From NCBI GenBank assembly GCA_964574335.1, contig CAZNNH010000110.1:1-20773 (forward strand): 20,773 nt of DNA, in the 5' to 3' direction. Shown one piece after another: positions 9,738-16,015 of the stretch (positions within the stretch are counted from its first letter, which is position 1; each line of letters starts with the position of its first letter). Source of the DNA: CAZNNH01 sp964574335 (GTDB taxonomy: Bacteria; Acidobacteriota; Vicinamibacteria; Fen-336). The translations under genes and the position numbers were made by a program. Below the pieces are notes generated by a model. That model had not been told where the DNA came from. It searched no databases and worked only from the letters and a program-made list of their open reading frames with translations.

Positions 9738-9955
9738 TTCCGAGGCGGGGCGCCGAACCCGCCCCGCTCTGCCAAGGAGGCCAGCAGCCCACGTTACCTT
9801 GGACTGAACATCGCGACCGTTGCCAAGCACCTGCGGGCCGACCAGAAGACGGCGGCGAAGGCCATCGGGGGGTGCAGGGACCGGCACTGAGTCGCTCCGC
9901 CCGGACGTGCCCCCCATGCGCAGCGGCGGCGGTCGGCGGGGGACCGCCCCGCTTC
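9738..9955. other. Intergenic stretch without a recognisable gene
   Basis: Apart from the partial T-arm match at 9754-9762, I see no gene here. A plus-strand frame (ending at 9890) and the upstream extension of the MscS frame both cross it, but neither has a ribosome-binding site or a recognisable domain. Confidence 0.5.
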
Positions 9956-10325
9956 TCAAGGCCTACGGAACCAGACCGTCTGAAACGCCACGCCCAGCGA
10001 GTCGAAGTCGGCGCCGACCCTCGTGGTGAAGCCGCTGGCCCACGCCACCTTCAGCGCGCTGCAGCGGCCGACGGGGAGGGCCAGCGTCACCCCCAAGCGC
10101 GAGTTGCGCTGCAGGTCCGCCCGCGCCACACCGTTCACCGTCGTGCGGCCCCCGGTGTAGAACGTCGCGTCCGCCGAGAGCCAGAGACGTGGCTTGAACG
10201 TGTAGCTCAGGTGAGCTTGGAACGTGCCGATGGGATCCTGTTCGCGCACCGAGCCCCCGAAGAAGTCGGTGTTGTCGCTGAACATCCACACGTGCTGCCG
10301 GCCACCTGGAACCGCGGTTTTCTGA
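9956..10325 (-). pseudogene. 3' fragment of an outer-membrane transporter (phenol MetA-pathway type)
   Basis: About 115 C-terminal residues remain. They read as alternating beta strands ending in an aromatic residue region: VWMFSDNTDFFGG, QDPIGTFQAHLSYTF, LWLSADATFYTGGRTTVNG, LQRNSRLGVTLALPV, GADFDSLGVAFQTVWF. This is the C-terminal barrel part of the outer-membrane 'transporter' family often annotated as putative MetA-pathway of phenol degradation proteins. Upstream of about 10300 the similarity shifts frame (FQVAG lies one frame over) and then stops, and the roughly 200 N-terminal residues, including the signal peptide, are missing. The frame stays open to 10804, but that extension is not protein-like. 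It should be non-functional. Confidence 0.65.
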
Positions 10326-10401
10326 CCGCTGATCTGTAGACCTGCGTGGTCATCCGCGCCGGAGGCGCGCCGGGGCGGAATCGGATAGGCTTTCCGACCG
10401 C

Positions 10402-10439
10402 AAAGAAGAAGCCCCGGCGGGTAGCAGCCCGGCCGGGGC
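10402..10439 (-). terminator. Intrinsic terminator (minus strand)
   Basis: On the minus strand GCCCCGG, a one-base bulge and CGGG pair with CCCG and CCGGGGC around the 6-nt loop CTGCTA, giving an 11-bp GC stem. It is followed directly by TTCTTCTTT. No intact gene lies upstream on that strand, so it is probably left over from a lost gene. Confidence 0.6.
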
Positions 10440-10473
10440 AAGGTGCGACAAGCAACTCCCGAGGGCGGGAGGC

Positions 10474-10914
10474 TTGTGGGCCTGGAGAGGATCCCACCAG
10501 AAGGCCCTGCTTGTCCACTCGCGGGAGAGCCTCGTGGGCAAGTGGCTGACGACCGGCGTGTTCCTGTACCTGCTGAGCTGCCTCTGGTGCCGGAAGCTGT
10601 TCGCCATCTGCTCGTCGTGCTACCGCGGGCACCGCTATGGAAGCCGGCTTTGCCGTACGGCTGGCCGGCGGGAGAGTGCCCGGCGTGCGAACCGGCGGCA
10701 CCAGCAGAGCCCTGAGGGTCGTCTGGATCACGCCGACCACCAGGCGGCCTACCGGTGGCGGCTGATCCTCGGCGGTGGTCTGGTGAGGGATCACTCTTCA
10801 CCACAGCGGTTTGTGAAGCCTACCTTGCCGGAGTCGTGCTCGGAGTCGACCCAATCCTGGGTGGGCCTTTCGGGTAACCCGCGAGGCCTCTGCAAGCTCA
10901 CAGGGTGTTCTTGA
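10474..10914 (+). CDS. Mobile-element-associated Cys-rich small protein, probably degenerate
   Basis: The recognisable core is about residues 35-110: CLWCRKLFAICSSCYRGHRY, GSRLCRTAGRRESARR, ANRRHQQSPEGRLDHADHQ, ending near VRDHSS. From memory this resembles a family of small basic zinc-ribbon-like proteins (CRxCDRGxxYCSxxC ... RRHQxSxxGRxxH ... VTxxxS) that accompany transposases. Here the expected YCS is YGS, so one ligand cysteine is lost, and about 35 extra C-terminal codons run to 10914. There is no obvious ribosome-binding site at the ATG. No adjacent transposase remains. It may be untranslated; the frame is still open for 146 codons. Confidence 0.45.
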   Translation: MWAWRGSHQKALLVHSRESLVGKWLTTGVFLYLLSCLWCRKLFAICSSCYRGHRYGSRLCRTAGRRESARRANRRHQQSPEGRLDHADHQAAYRWRLILGGGLVRDHSSPQRFVKPTLPESCSESTQSWVGLSGNPRGLCKLTGCS

Positions 10915-10980
10915 ACACCCTGCCATCCTTGACAATGAGCTTGAGGGGGAAATGCGGGGTCTGGACCAGGCTGGGGCGTT
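10898..10980 (-). pseudogene. 3' tail of an amidohydrolase
   Basis: The last codons read SLVQTPHFPLKLIVKDGRVFKNTL before a TGA at 10898. The pattern (I/L)KLIVKDGRVxKNTL is the usual final beta strand of imidazolonepropionase-like or dihydroorotase-like amidohydrolases, where it follows a loop after the metal-binding barrel. Upstream of about 10980 the frame is no longer similar to that family. The fragment is only about 25 residues, so the assignment rests on one motif. It ends in the 22-bp palindrome at 10901-10922. Confidence 0.45.
10901..10922. repeat. 22-bp palindrome
   Basis: CAGGGTGTTC and GAACACCCTG are perfect 10-base arms around a central TT. It covers the last codons of the amidohydrolase tail and the end of the plus-strand Cys-rich ORF, so it may be coincidental, a bidirectional RNA hairpin, or an inserted element end. 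No T-run follows on either strand. Confidence 0.6.
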
Positions 10981-11093
10981 TACCTCGGTGTGAGACGTCG
11001 CAGGCGTCTGCCCACGCGTTCGGGAGCCACGAAGGCCTCGATCGGGGGCGCGCTTCGAGTCCTGGGTTGCTCGCCGGATCGAGCCGGTCCGCC

Positions 11094-11429
11094 TCACCGC
11101 AAGCTGTCGCAGCCCAGCGAGAACTCCAGCGCGGCACAGACCTCGTCCATCCGACTCGATGTGAGGCGGGCCAGGCGTCTGCCCACGTCGCCCTGGGACA
11201 CCGTCACCAGATTGTGCAGGTTGACGCAGCACTCCTGCCTCATCCCGTCCTCCGGCCCCAGCGAAACCTCCGACGGCACCCCGCGAATCGCGGAGGTGAT
11301 GGGGGCGACGGTGACCCTCGAGAGGTACTGGAGGGCCGAGTTTCGAGTGAGTATCAGGACAGGGCGTTGCTTGTCGGGCTTCCCAAAGCGAAAGAGACGG
11401 ACCTCGCCGCGCTCTAGTCTTCGGGCCAC
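11094..11429 (-). CDS. MazF/PemK-type mRNA-interferase toxin
   Basis: The 111-residue protein has the MazF/PemK order of motifs: RGEVRLFRFGKPDKQRPVLI (about 7-26), VAPITSAIRGVPSEVSLG (about 41-58), then GMRQECCVNLHNLVTVSQGD and RRLARLT. These toxins cleave mRNA at short sequences and are neutralised by the co-transcribed antitoxin. The GTG start at 11429 overlaps the antitoxin 3' end by 16 nt in another frame, the usual antitoxin-first, coupled arrangement. The length and motifs look complete, so this is the only intact cargo module in the island and could explain its persistence through post-segregational killing. Both genes use the promoter proposed at 11654-11683. Confidence 0.88.
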   Translation of the reverse strand: MARRLERGEVRLFRFGKPDKQRPVLILTRNSALQYLSRVTVAPITSAIRGVPSEVSLGPEDGMRQECCVNLHNLVTVSQGDVGRRLARLTSSRMDEVCAALEFSLGCDSLR

Positions 11430-11647
11430 GCCGCCACCTTCTCCCAGACCGCGAGGTCCTCCGCTGACTCCCGGACCATCTCGTAGCCACGGCGGTCGCG
11501 CTCTTCGCTCTCGCGGACACTCAGCCTCTCGAGATGCTCACGAAGCGCCTCACGGATCAGCGCCGAGCGGTTCAGCTTCAGGCGAAGGGCCGCACGATCC
11601 GCGGCAAGGAGCAGCGGCTTCCCCAACACCACCTGGATCGTCTCCAT
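11414..11647 (-). CDS. Ribbon-helix-helix antitoxin partner of the MazF-type toxin
   Basis: The 77-residue protein starts with a beta strand plus two helices: METIQVVLGKPLLLAADRAA, then LKLNRSALIREALREHLERL, the classic MetJ/Arc/CopG DNA-binding fold. The acidic tail (SEERDRRGYEMVRESAEDLAVWEK) should wrap the toxin. The ATG at 11647 lies inside the perfect palindrome CTCCATATATGGAG and only 6 nt after a -10-like box. There is no ribosome-binding site, so translation is probably from a leaderless mRNA. An in-frame GTG (codon 6), 9 nt after a GGAG, is a weaker alternative. Members of this fold repress their own operon, which fits the palindrome. Confidence 0.85.
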   Translation of the reverse strand: METIQVVLGKPLLLAADRAALRLKLNRSALIREALREHLERLSVRESEERDRRGYEMVRESAEDLAVWEKVAAWPED

Positions 11648-11655
11648 ATATGGAG
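11642..11655. promoter_or_regulatory. Palindromic operator candidate over the antitoxin start codon
   Basis: CTCCATATATGGAG is a perfect 14-bp palindrome that contains the antitoxin ATG and touches the -10 box of its promoter. A ribbon-helix-helix dimer bound here would block transcription, the usual autoregulation of such operons. This is inferred from position and symmetry only. Confidence 0.5.
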
Positions 11656-11683
11656 TCTACTCCACAGTCTACTCCACAGTCAA
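11654..11683 (-). promoter_or_regulatory. Promoter of the toxin-antitoxin operon, inside 12-bp tandem repeats
   Basis: On the minus strand TTGACT (11683-11678) and TAGACT (11659-11654) are separated by 18 bp, a fair sigma-70-type match. The A of the antitoxin ATG is 7 nt downstream of the -10 box, so the transcript would begin at or next to the start codon. The same stretch consists of two copies of the 12-mer AGTCTACTCCAC (plus strand, 11654-11677) plus a third partial AGTC. Confidence 0.5.
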
Positions 11684-11996
11684 TCGCTCGCGGATCTCGA
11701 AGCCGCGGCGCCGAAGCTCTGCCCTGGCTCGCCCCGAGAGCTCACCGGTCAGCCAGAGCACGCGGCGCTGCCCAGCAGCTTCTCGATCGTCTCGTCGTCA
11801 CAGCCCATGGCCTCGAGCGACGCCTGGTTGCGGGCCTTCAGATCCTCCGGAGGCAGGTCCCAGGCCAGGCGGCTTACCGACGGCACCTGGTCGAGCCCAG
11901 GCACCCTGAAGGCGAGGCTGCCCCCGAAGCCTCCCGCAACCGCCGCTTCGGCCAGGCGCTTCAAGTGCTTCTGCAGGGCCGGGTTAGAGGAATAGG
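11669..11996 (-). pseudogene. C-terminal remnant of an uncharacterised protein, frameshifted
   Basis: Two frames each read like protein. The first (about 11996 to 11750) gives SNPALQKHLKRLAEAA, GSLAFRVPGLDQVPSVSRL, AWDLPPEDLKARNQASLEAM, GCDDETIEKLLG. After a shift near 11775 the second gives RRVLWLTGELSGRARAELRR, RGFEIRERLTVE and a TAG at 11669. I believe both come from the C-terminal region of one protein with the piece in between deleted, but I cannot name the family. Its upstream end collides with the cut toxin fragment at about 11984-11996, so an insertion or recombination joined the two. Its last codons now contain the promoter of the downstream toxin-antitoxin operon. Confidence 0.4.
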
Positions 11997-12058
11997 CGCG
12001 AACGCTTCGAATCCCCGCCGCCAGGATGGCGGACGCGGTAGAGGTCGCCCCGCTTCAC
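11984..12058 (-). pseudogene. Truncated PemK/MazF-type toxin, 24 codons left
   Basis: The GTG start overlaps the antitoxin stop (GTGA), and the peptide VKRGDLYRVRHPGGGDSKRS is a clear PemK/MazF N-terminal strand-loop-strand. After RLFL a TAA ends it, where an intact member continues with VVVSRQ and about 75 more residues. The rest is replaced by the unrelated remnant at 11669-11996. It cannot be active. Confidence 0.7.
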
Positions 12059-12285
12059 AGATCGGCCTGGTACGACAGCACGTCCTCCATCTCGGCGTTG
12101 AGGGCGTCCGCTGCCTGATCGATGATCCCCCGGTCGCGCGTGTCGCGCGCCACGCGCGCCTCCCGAGCGAGGTAGTCGCGGGCGGCGTCTTCGATGATCC
12201 GGGAGCGGCTCCGACCCGGGGTCACCGCCCGGTCGATCGCACCGAGGATCTGCTCGTCGATCGTGACCGATGTCTTCACTCTCAT
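12055..12285 (-). CDS. Orphan ribbon-helix-helix antitoxin
   Basis: The 76-residue protein MRVKTSVTIDEQILGAIDRA ... SRSRIIEDAARDYLAREARV is a CopG/RHH-type DNA-binding domain with an acidic tail. Its stop overlaps the GTG of a toxin that is now truncated, so it no longer has a functional partner here. The ATG at 12285 lies 7 nt after a perfect TATAAT, implying leaderless translation; a GTG two codons later with AGG 7 nt ahead is an alternative. The frame is open ten codons further upstream but runs through the promoter. It may still repress its own promoter or act against related toxins, which is inference. Confidence 0.75.
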   Translation of the reverse strand: MRVKTSVTIDEQILGAIDRAVTPGRSRSRIIEDAARDYLAREARVARDTRDRGIIDQAADALNAEMEDVLSYQADL

Positions 12286-12298
12286 ACCTATGATTATA
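12283..12298 (-). promoter_or_regulatory. TATAAT -10 box of the orphan antitoxin, with inverted repeat
   Basis: A consensus TATAAT (12298-12293, minus strand) ends 7 nt before the ATG. No good -35 is visible 16-18 bp further up (TGCTCT at 17 bp). The sequence CATAGGTATG (12283-12292) is an inverted repeat (CATA/TATG) that includes the start codon, a possible operator half-site pair. The -35 region lies in the recombinase relic. Confidence 0.45.
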
Positions 12299-12385
12299 CT
12301 ACCTCCGCGTCCCACAGAGCAGGTGGGTAGCGCAGGCGTGGCGCAAGCTGTGGGGCGTGACCCGAGAGCCGCGATGTTGGCCTCG
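12299..12385 (-). pseudogene. Tyrosine recombinase relic (box II region)
   Basis: A minus-strand frame reads RVTPHSLRHACATHLL, then leaves the family pattern (CGTRR) and stops at 12299. H-x-L-R-H-A-x-A-T-H-L-L is the conserved C-terminal box II of phage-type tyrosine integrases, where the HxxR pair contacts the scissile phosphate. Nothing else of the integrase survives; upstream sequence is taken up by the radical SAM remnant, downstream by the antitoxin promoter. The fragment is short but the motif is distinctive. Confidence 0.55.
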
Positions 12386-12390
12386 GCACC

Positions 12391-13080
12391 TCAGCCTCCT
12401 TCGCCGGGAGCCTCCCGGAGCACCGGGACCCTCACCTTGGTCTCCTGCTTTGCCGCGGGCTTCTTGTACTCGCCTTCCCAGATGGGGTCGGTGAGCGTCG
12501 CCAGTTCGTCGTCGAAGCGCTCCAGTCCCTCCTTGTAGGCGGGGTCGAGCAGCGCCTCACCCCCCTCCGAGTTCGTGGGGGTTGGCTGGTGGGTGTCGAT
12601 GAGATCTCGGCAGCTGGCTGGCCGCGGGATCAGGCAGGGCCGGATCCAGTTGCCGCCGCCCTCGTACTTCTCCCCGTTCTCGCGGTAGCCGTAGTCGCGC
12701 TGCCAGTCGCGGATCGAGCCGAAGAATGGGTGCTCCCACATGTCGTCGAGGGTCTGCCCCTTGGCGTAGGCCTCGTTGATGTTCAGGGGGGAGTAGGGCA
12801 TGAACACGCACGGGCTCAGCGCGCCGTTCCAGTCCACGTAGAAGTAGCCCCCCGACCGACCACCCGCCAGGCAGCCGTTGGTGGCCGTGGCGCTGGCCCA
12901 GAAGTCGGCCAGGAACAGCCGCTGGTCCTTCACCAGTTCCCAGACCCGGCGGAACAGCTGCACCCGCTGCTGCGGGGTGATCATCAGGTCCAGGGTGAAG
13001 GAGCGCCCGATGGGCATGTAGTGGAAGATCCAGGCGTAGGCGGCACCGAGTTCGTGGAAGAACAGGTCCACCACTTCGTC
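12391..13080 (-). pseudogene. C-terminal part of a radical SAM protein, N-terminus lost
   Basis: The frame from about 13080 reads DEVVDLFFHELGAAYAWIFH, YMPIGRSFTLDL, GCLAGGRSGGYFYVDWNGAL, SPCVFMPYSPLNINE, PCLIPRPASCRDLI and ends at 12391. This is the post-barrel, SPASM-like C-terminal half of a radical SAM protein with its extra cysteines. The part that should carry the CxxxCxxC cluster motif and most of the TIM barrel is absent. The open frame continues to 13245, but those 55 residues are unlike the family, so there is no credible start. Some 230 residues remain of a protein that normally has about 450-500. The original substrate is unknown. Confidence 0.7.
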
Positions 13081-13184
13081 ACGCCCGGCGGGGGGGGTCG
13101 AGGCGGCCCAAACCGCCTCGCCGGCCTCTCCCGCGCCCACGGGCCGCCGATGCACCGCCCTATCGATTTGCCGCTGCGAATCAA

Positions 13185-13374
13185 ACGGACCACCGGTAGC
13201 TCCAGGACCCGCATGAGTTCCCCGCGCGCGATGTGGGCCGGCCACGTGCTCCCCCAGCGCAAAGGCGAGTCACACGCCGCGTGGAGCGGCGCGCATAGTC
13301 AGCTCGACGTCGTTGACGATGAGCGGCCCCGAAACGGACACCGTGACCTCCTTGCCGCGCTTCCCGAACCCCCA
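13185..13374 (-). pseudogene. C-terminal remnant of a LysR-type regulator, with stop and frameshift
   Basis: One minus frame reads WGFGKRGKEVTVSVSGPL, IVNDVELTMRAAPRGV, an in-frame TGA, then LAFALGEHVAG; the neighbouring frame continues HIARGELMRVLELPVV. Together these follow the end of the LysR substrate-binding domain (VxGPLxVND ... RAAxxGxGLAxxxExxVAPHIARGELVRVLE). The N-terminal helix-turn-helix is absent. An in-frame stop and a frameshift show that it is dead. Confidence 0.6.
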
Positions 13375-13389
13375 TCGATTCTAAGGACT

Positions 13390-15183
13390 TATGGAGCGGC
13401 AGGAGTGCACTCTGGTGGCGCCTGCGAGAGGCGACTATGATGCAGCCGATTACAGCCGCGACCGTTGCGATCAGCTGCTGCGCCTGGACCACGTGCGGGG
13501 CCGATTGATCGATGCCGCACCGGCTGTAGGCCTCCTCCAGGTCGGTCCGCGGCAGGTGGCTGTCGGCTTGACGGAGGTCGGCCACGCCGTGCAGGGGCGT
13601 GAACGGCTGATACGCAGCGTCGTTCCCGATGTGAGTGGCGGCGAGACGTTCGAGGCCCTTCAGAGATCCCAATCTGTCGTTGCCCTTGAGCTTCAGGAGA
13701 TAGTTGATCCTAGTCTCGTCGAACCGCTCGGCCGTAAGCCGGAAGAGGTTCTTCGCAAGCCTCAGTAGGCCCCGAGCGTCAAGGGCTGCGAACCGGTGCG
13801 CCTGCGTGAAGAGGCTCTCCACCGCGTCATGGTCTCGAACGAGGTCATCGCCGTAGAGGGCCTTCAGCCGTGTCTGCAACGCCTCGACATTCGCTCGCAG
13901 TTTCGTCTCGGGGGCGATGCTCGTGGCCCACTCCGCTTTGATCTGCGCGGCGTAGAGCTCGTCCGCCACACCGCCATCCGGTACCACGTTGTGGGCAACC
14001 CAGATGCGCTGCTGCCAGTCCGGCAGTTGCGCGACATCCTTAGCGAATACCGTCACCAGTCCGCGCCCGTTTAGCCCGAAGTAGACACCGCTGTGGCTCG
14101 GGAGAGTGATGGTCGCCGTCTCTTTCGAGTTCCAGTGGAGGGAGGCGCCGCGATATGCAAGCAGCGTCTCGATGACCGACGGCCTGAACCACAGCCAGCG
14201 CATCGCACCCTTGAGCTCGGCGGCGGTGGCCACCGAACCATCGGCCGCGATGATGAAGGGTGTCGTGGGTTCCGGACGGTCATCCCCGACTATGAAGCTT
14301 TCATTGGCGGGCTCGATCCATTCGAGGCGCCAGAACCGCCCTTCGATCGGATGGAGCTTCCTCCCCGCCGAGCGCCCCCGCCCAGTGGAGACAGCCGTGT
14401 TCACATCCGTCGCGGCCCGCAGGTCCGGCACCTCATCGGCAGGATCGCCGTCCGTGCGCGCGATGCGCACGACGGCGAACGTGCTGCCGACCGGCATGCC
14501 ACCTTCGTGGATATTGGTGACCGTCCCCTTCCACAGTGTCCTCCCCAGCTCCACCAGGCGGCGGCCGTCCGGCCACGCGATATGTGATGCGTCCTCCACG
14601 ATCTCCTGGCGAGACCGGATGAGGCGACGAGCAGGGCCATGCCCCGCGCGCGCAGGTAGTCCTTGAGGTAGAGGGGCTGAATGGAAAGGCTCGTGGGCCG
14701 CGACGGGCCGTCCTCTGTCGTCGCCTCGACTCGGATGACGTCTTCGTAGCCGCGCCTGATCGCTCGCCAGACGTCGCCCTCGCGCTTGAGCCCCAGGGTC
14801 GCAATGAGGTCGTGGTGGAGCACCCAGTCCGGCGGCTCGATGGTTGTAGCTCCCCGCTCGAGGACGAGCCGCTCTCCCCGGATGCTTCGCTCGGAATCGC
14901 GGTACTCGTGAGCGGGAACGTAACCGTCTTCGGCAATGCAGCCCCGCGTGGGGCCGTGGCTGACGATATCGTCCCATTCCAGCTCCTCCGCCGCCGCGCG
15001 CTGGGAGAACGGGATGGCGACTGCAGCCACGCGCGAGTACTCCTCCACGAATCCGGCGTGGCCGACCCCCCCCTCGCGTAGGTAGGGCTTCTCTTCTTGC
15101 AGAGGTATCCAGGCCACGCTTTCGAGTCTGCGCGCCCACAGTTCGCGCATCTCGAACCACTGCTGCGGATGTTGAGGCGCCAT
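13390..15183 (-). pseudogene. Large uncharacterised protein with a single frameshift
   Basis: About 600 residues of good coding character are split over two frames. The first (from ATG 15183, or GTG 15189 with AGGA 6 nt ahead) runs from MAPQHPQQWFEMRELWARRL to about LKDYLRARGMALLVA; the second continues from about RLIRSRQEIVEDASHIAWPD near 14620 through GTVTNIHEGGMPVGSTFAVV, LKGAMRWLWFRPSVIETLLA, TLPSHSGVYFGLNGRGLVTV, LFTQAHRFAALDARGLLRLA and a basic end. The shift lies around 14600-14645. I recognise no domain, catalytic motif or signal peptide; the protein looks soluble. The second frame stays open to 13181 but enters the LysR remnant near 13375, so the true C-terminus is probably lost or altered. 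The frameshift could be decay, a sequencing error, or programmed. Confidence 0.6.
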
Positions 15184-15189
15184 GACCAC

Positions 15190-15201
15190 GTAGGATCCTA
15201 C
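15190..15201. repeat. 12-bp palindrome just upstream of the uncharacterised gene
   Basis: GTAGGATCCTAC is perfectly symmetric and lies 7 nt upstream of the ATG at 15183, supplying the AGGA that could serve as ribosome-binding site. It may be an operator, or coincidence. Confidence 0.4.
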
Positions 15202-15460
15202 CAGGGCTGACCTTCGGTGATGATCACCTGTCGCCTCCCAGAAAGGGAGGGCATCTCCCATGCCCGTGCGTCACGGTCCATCGGGCACATCCCGAGGAGC
15301 CAGCCGTCTCGACCGGCCAGCCAAGCCCAGCCGACGTCGTCTCCATCGCCGGGCTTCCCCACGACCGACAAGCCGAGGATGTCGCGGTAGAAGCGGAGCG
15401 ACGTCGGCATGTCGAACGCCCTGCAGCAACGGGCAGAGCCCCCGGACTGCGAGCGATACG
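15198..15460 (-). pseudogene. VOC/glyoxalase-fold protein, N-terminal half, frameshifted
   Basis: The start, SLAVRGLCPLLQ, is in one frame (about 15456-15422). After an apparent extra G, the next frame continues FDMPTSLRFYRDILGLSVVG, then KPGDGDDVGWAWLAGRDGWL. This is the N-terminal beta-alpha-beta-beta-beta unit of a VOC-superfamily protein (glyoxalase or bleomycin-resistance fold). After about 15290 the similarity ends and the frame runs on to a stop at 15198, so the second metal-binding module is missing. Confidence 0.6.
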
Positions 15461-15961
15461 GCATCGCCTTGCGACAGCTCGACATGCGCGAGGCCAGCGC
15501 TCCCAGTCGTACTCCTGATGGAGCTATGTGGCGCAGTCCGCAACCTGCGGGGGCAGCAAGCCGTCGACGGCAAGGCGGTGTCGGTCGAGGCCATAGGTCT
15601 TCGCGGCCTCTCCGAACCTCCAGCCCTCGAGTCTCACGTCCGGAGGGCGCTCGCCGATGCCCTGGTCCTGGCCGAGGAGAAGGCCGGGGCCTTAGGGGAG
15701 GAGCTGGAGACGCTTCGCCGGGCCCAGAGGCCCGAGATCCGTGTGCCGCCCCTTGCCTGGGTCAAGGAGCGCGTGGCCACGCTTCAGGAGGTGCTAGAGA
15801 GGCGCACCGAGCGGTCGGCGCTGCTTCTCCGCAAGGTGCTGGGGCATATCCGGTTGGAGCCGGTCAAGCCCGACATCGGGCGGACCTATTTCCGGGCCGT
15901 CTCGAAGCTGCAGCCGTTGGCGCTATTGGAGATGGACGAGGGCCTGAGCCCCTCACCCTAT

Positions 15962-15984
15962 CCCTCTCCCCAGGGGGGAGAGGG
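15962..15984. repeat. GC-rich hairpin repeat inserted in the recombinase remnant
   Basis: CCCTCTCCCC and GGGGAGAGGG form a 10-bp stem around a 3-nt loop, preceded by CCCCTCACCCTAT. This block matches, from memory, a short palindromic element found in many copies in diverse proteobacterial and environmental genomes. It lies in frame with the recombinase and about 32 nt downstream of the tmRNA 3' end. It lacks a T-run, so it is not a standard terminator for ssrA. Confidence 0.6.
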
Positions 15985-16015
15985 GAACTCGGAAGCTGGT
16001 TCGAATCCTTTCCGG

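Noticed and set aside
9672..9890. Plus-strand 72-codon frame with a faint helix-turn-helix look
   Set aside because: There is no ribosome-binding site, no clear motif, and half of the frame overlaps the att-like repeat and MscS upstream region.
9666..9959. 98-codon N-terminal extension of the MscS frame
   Set aside because: It lacks family similarity, contains an eight-proline run, and crosses the att-like repeat; the signal-like sequence starts at 9665.
10990..12330. 446-codon plus-strand frame across the toxin-antitoxin region
   Set aside because: It is antisense to several recognisable genes and fragments and has an Arg/Pro/Ser-rich composition.
15962..15984. Hairpin downstream of ssrA as its intrinsic terminator
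   Set aside because: The stem lacks a following T-run on the tmRNA strand, and the sequence matches a dispersed repeat instead.
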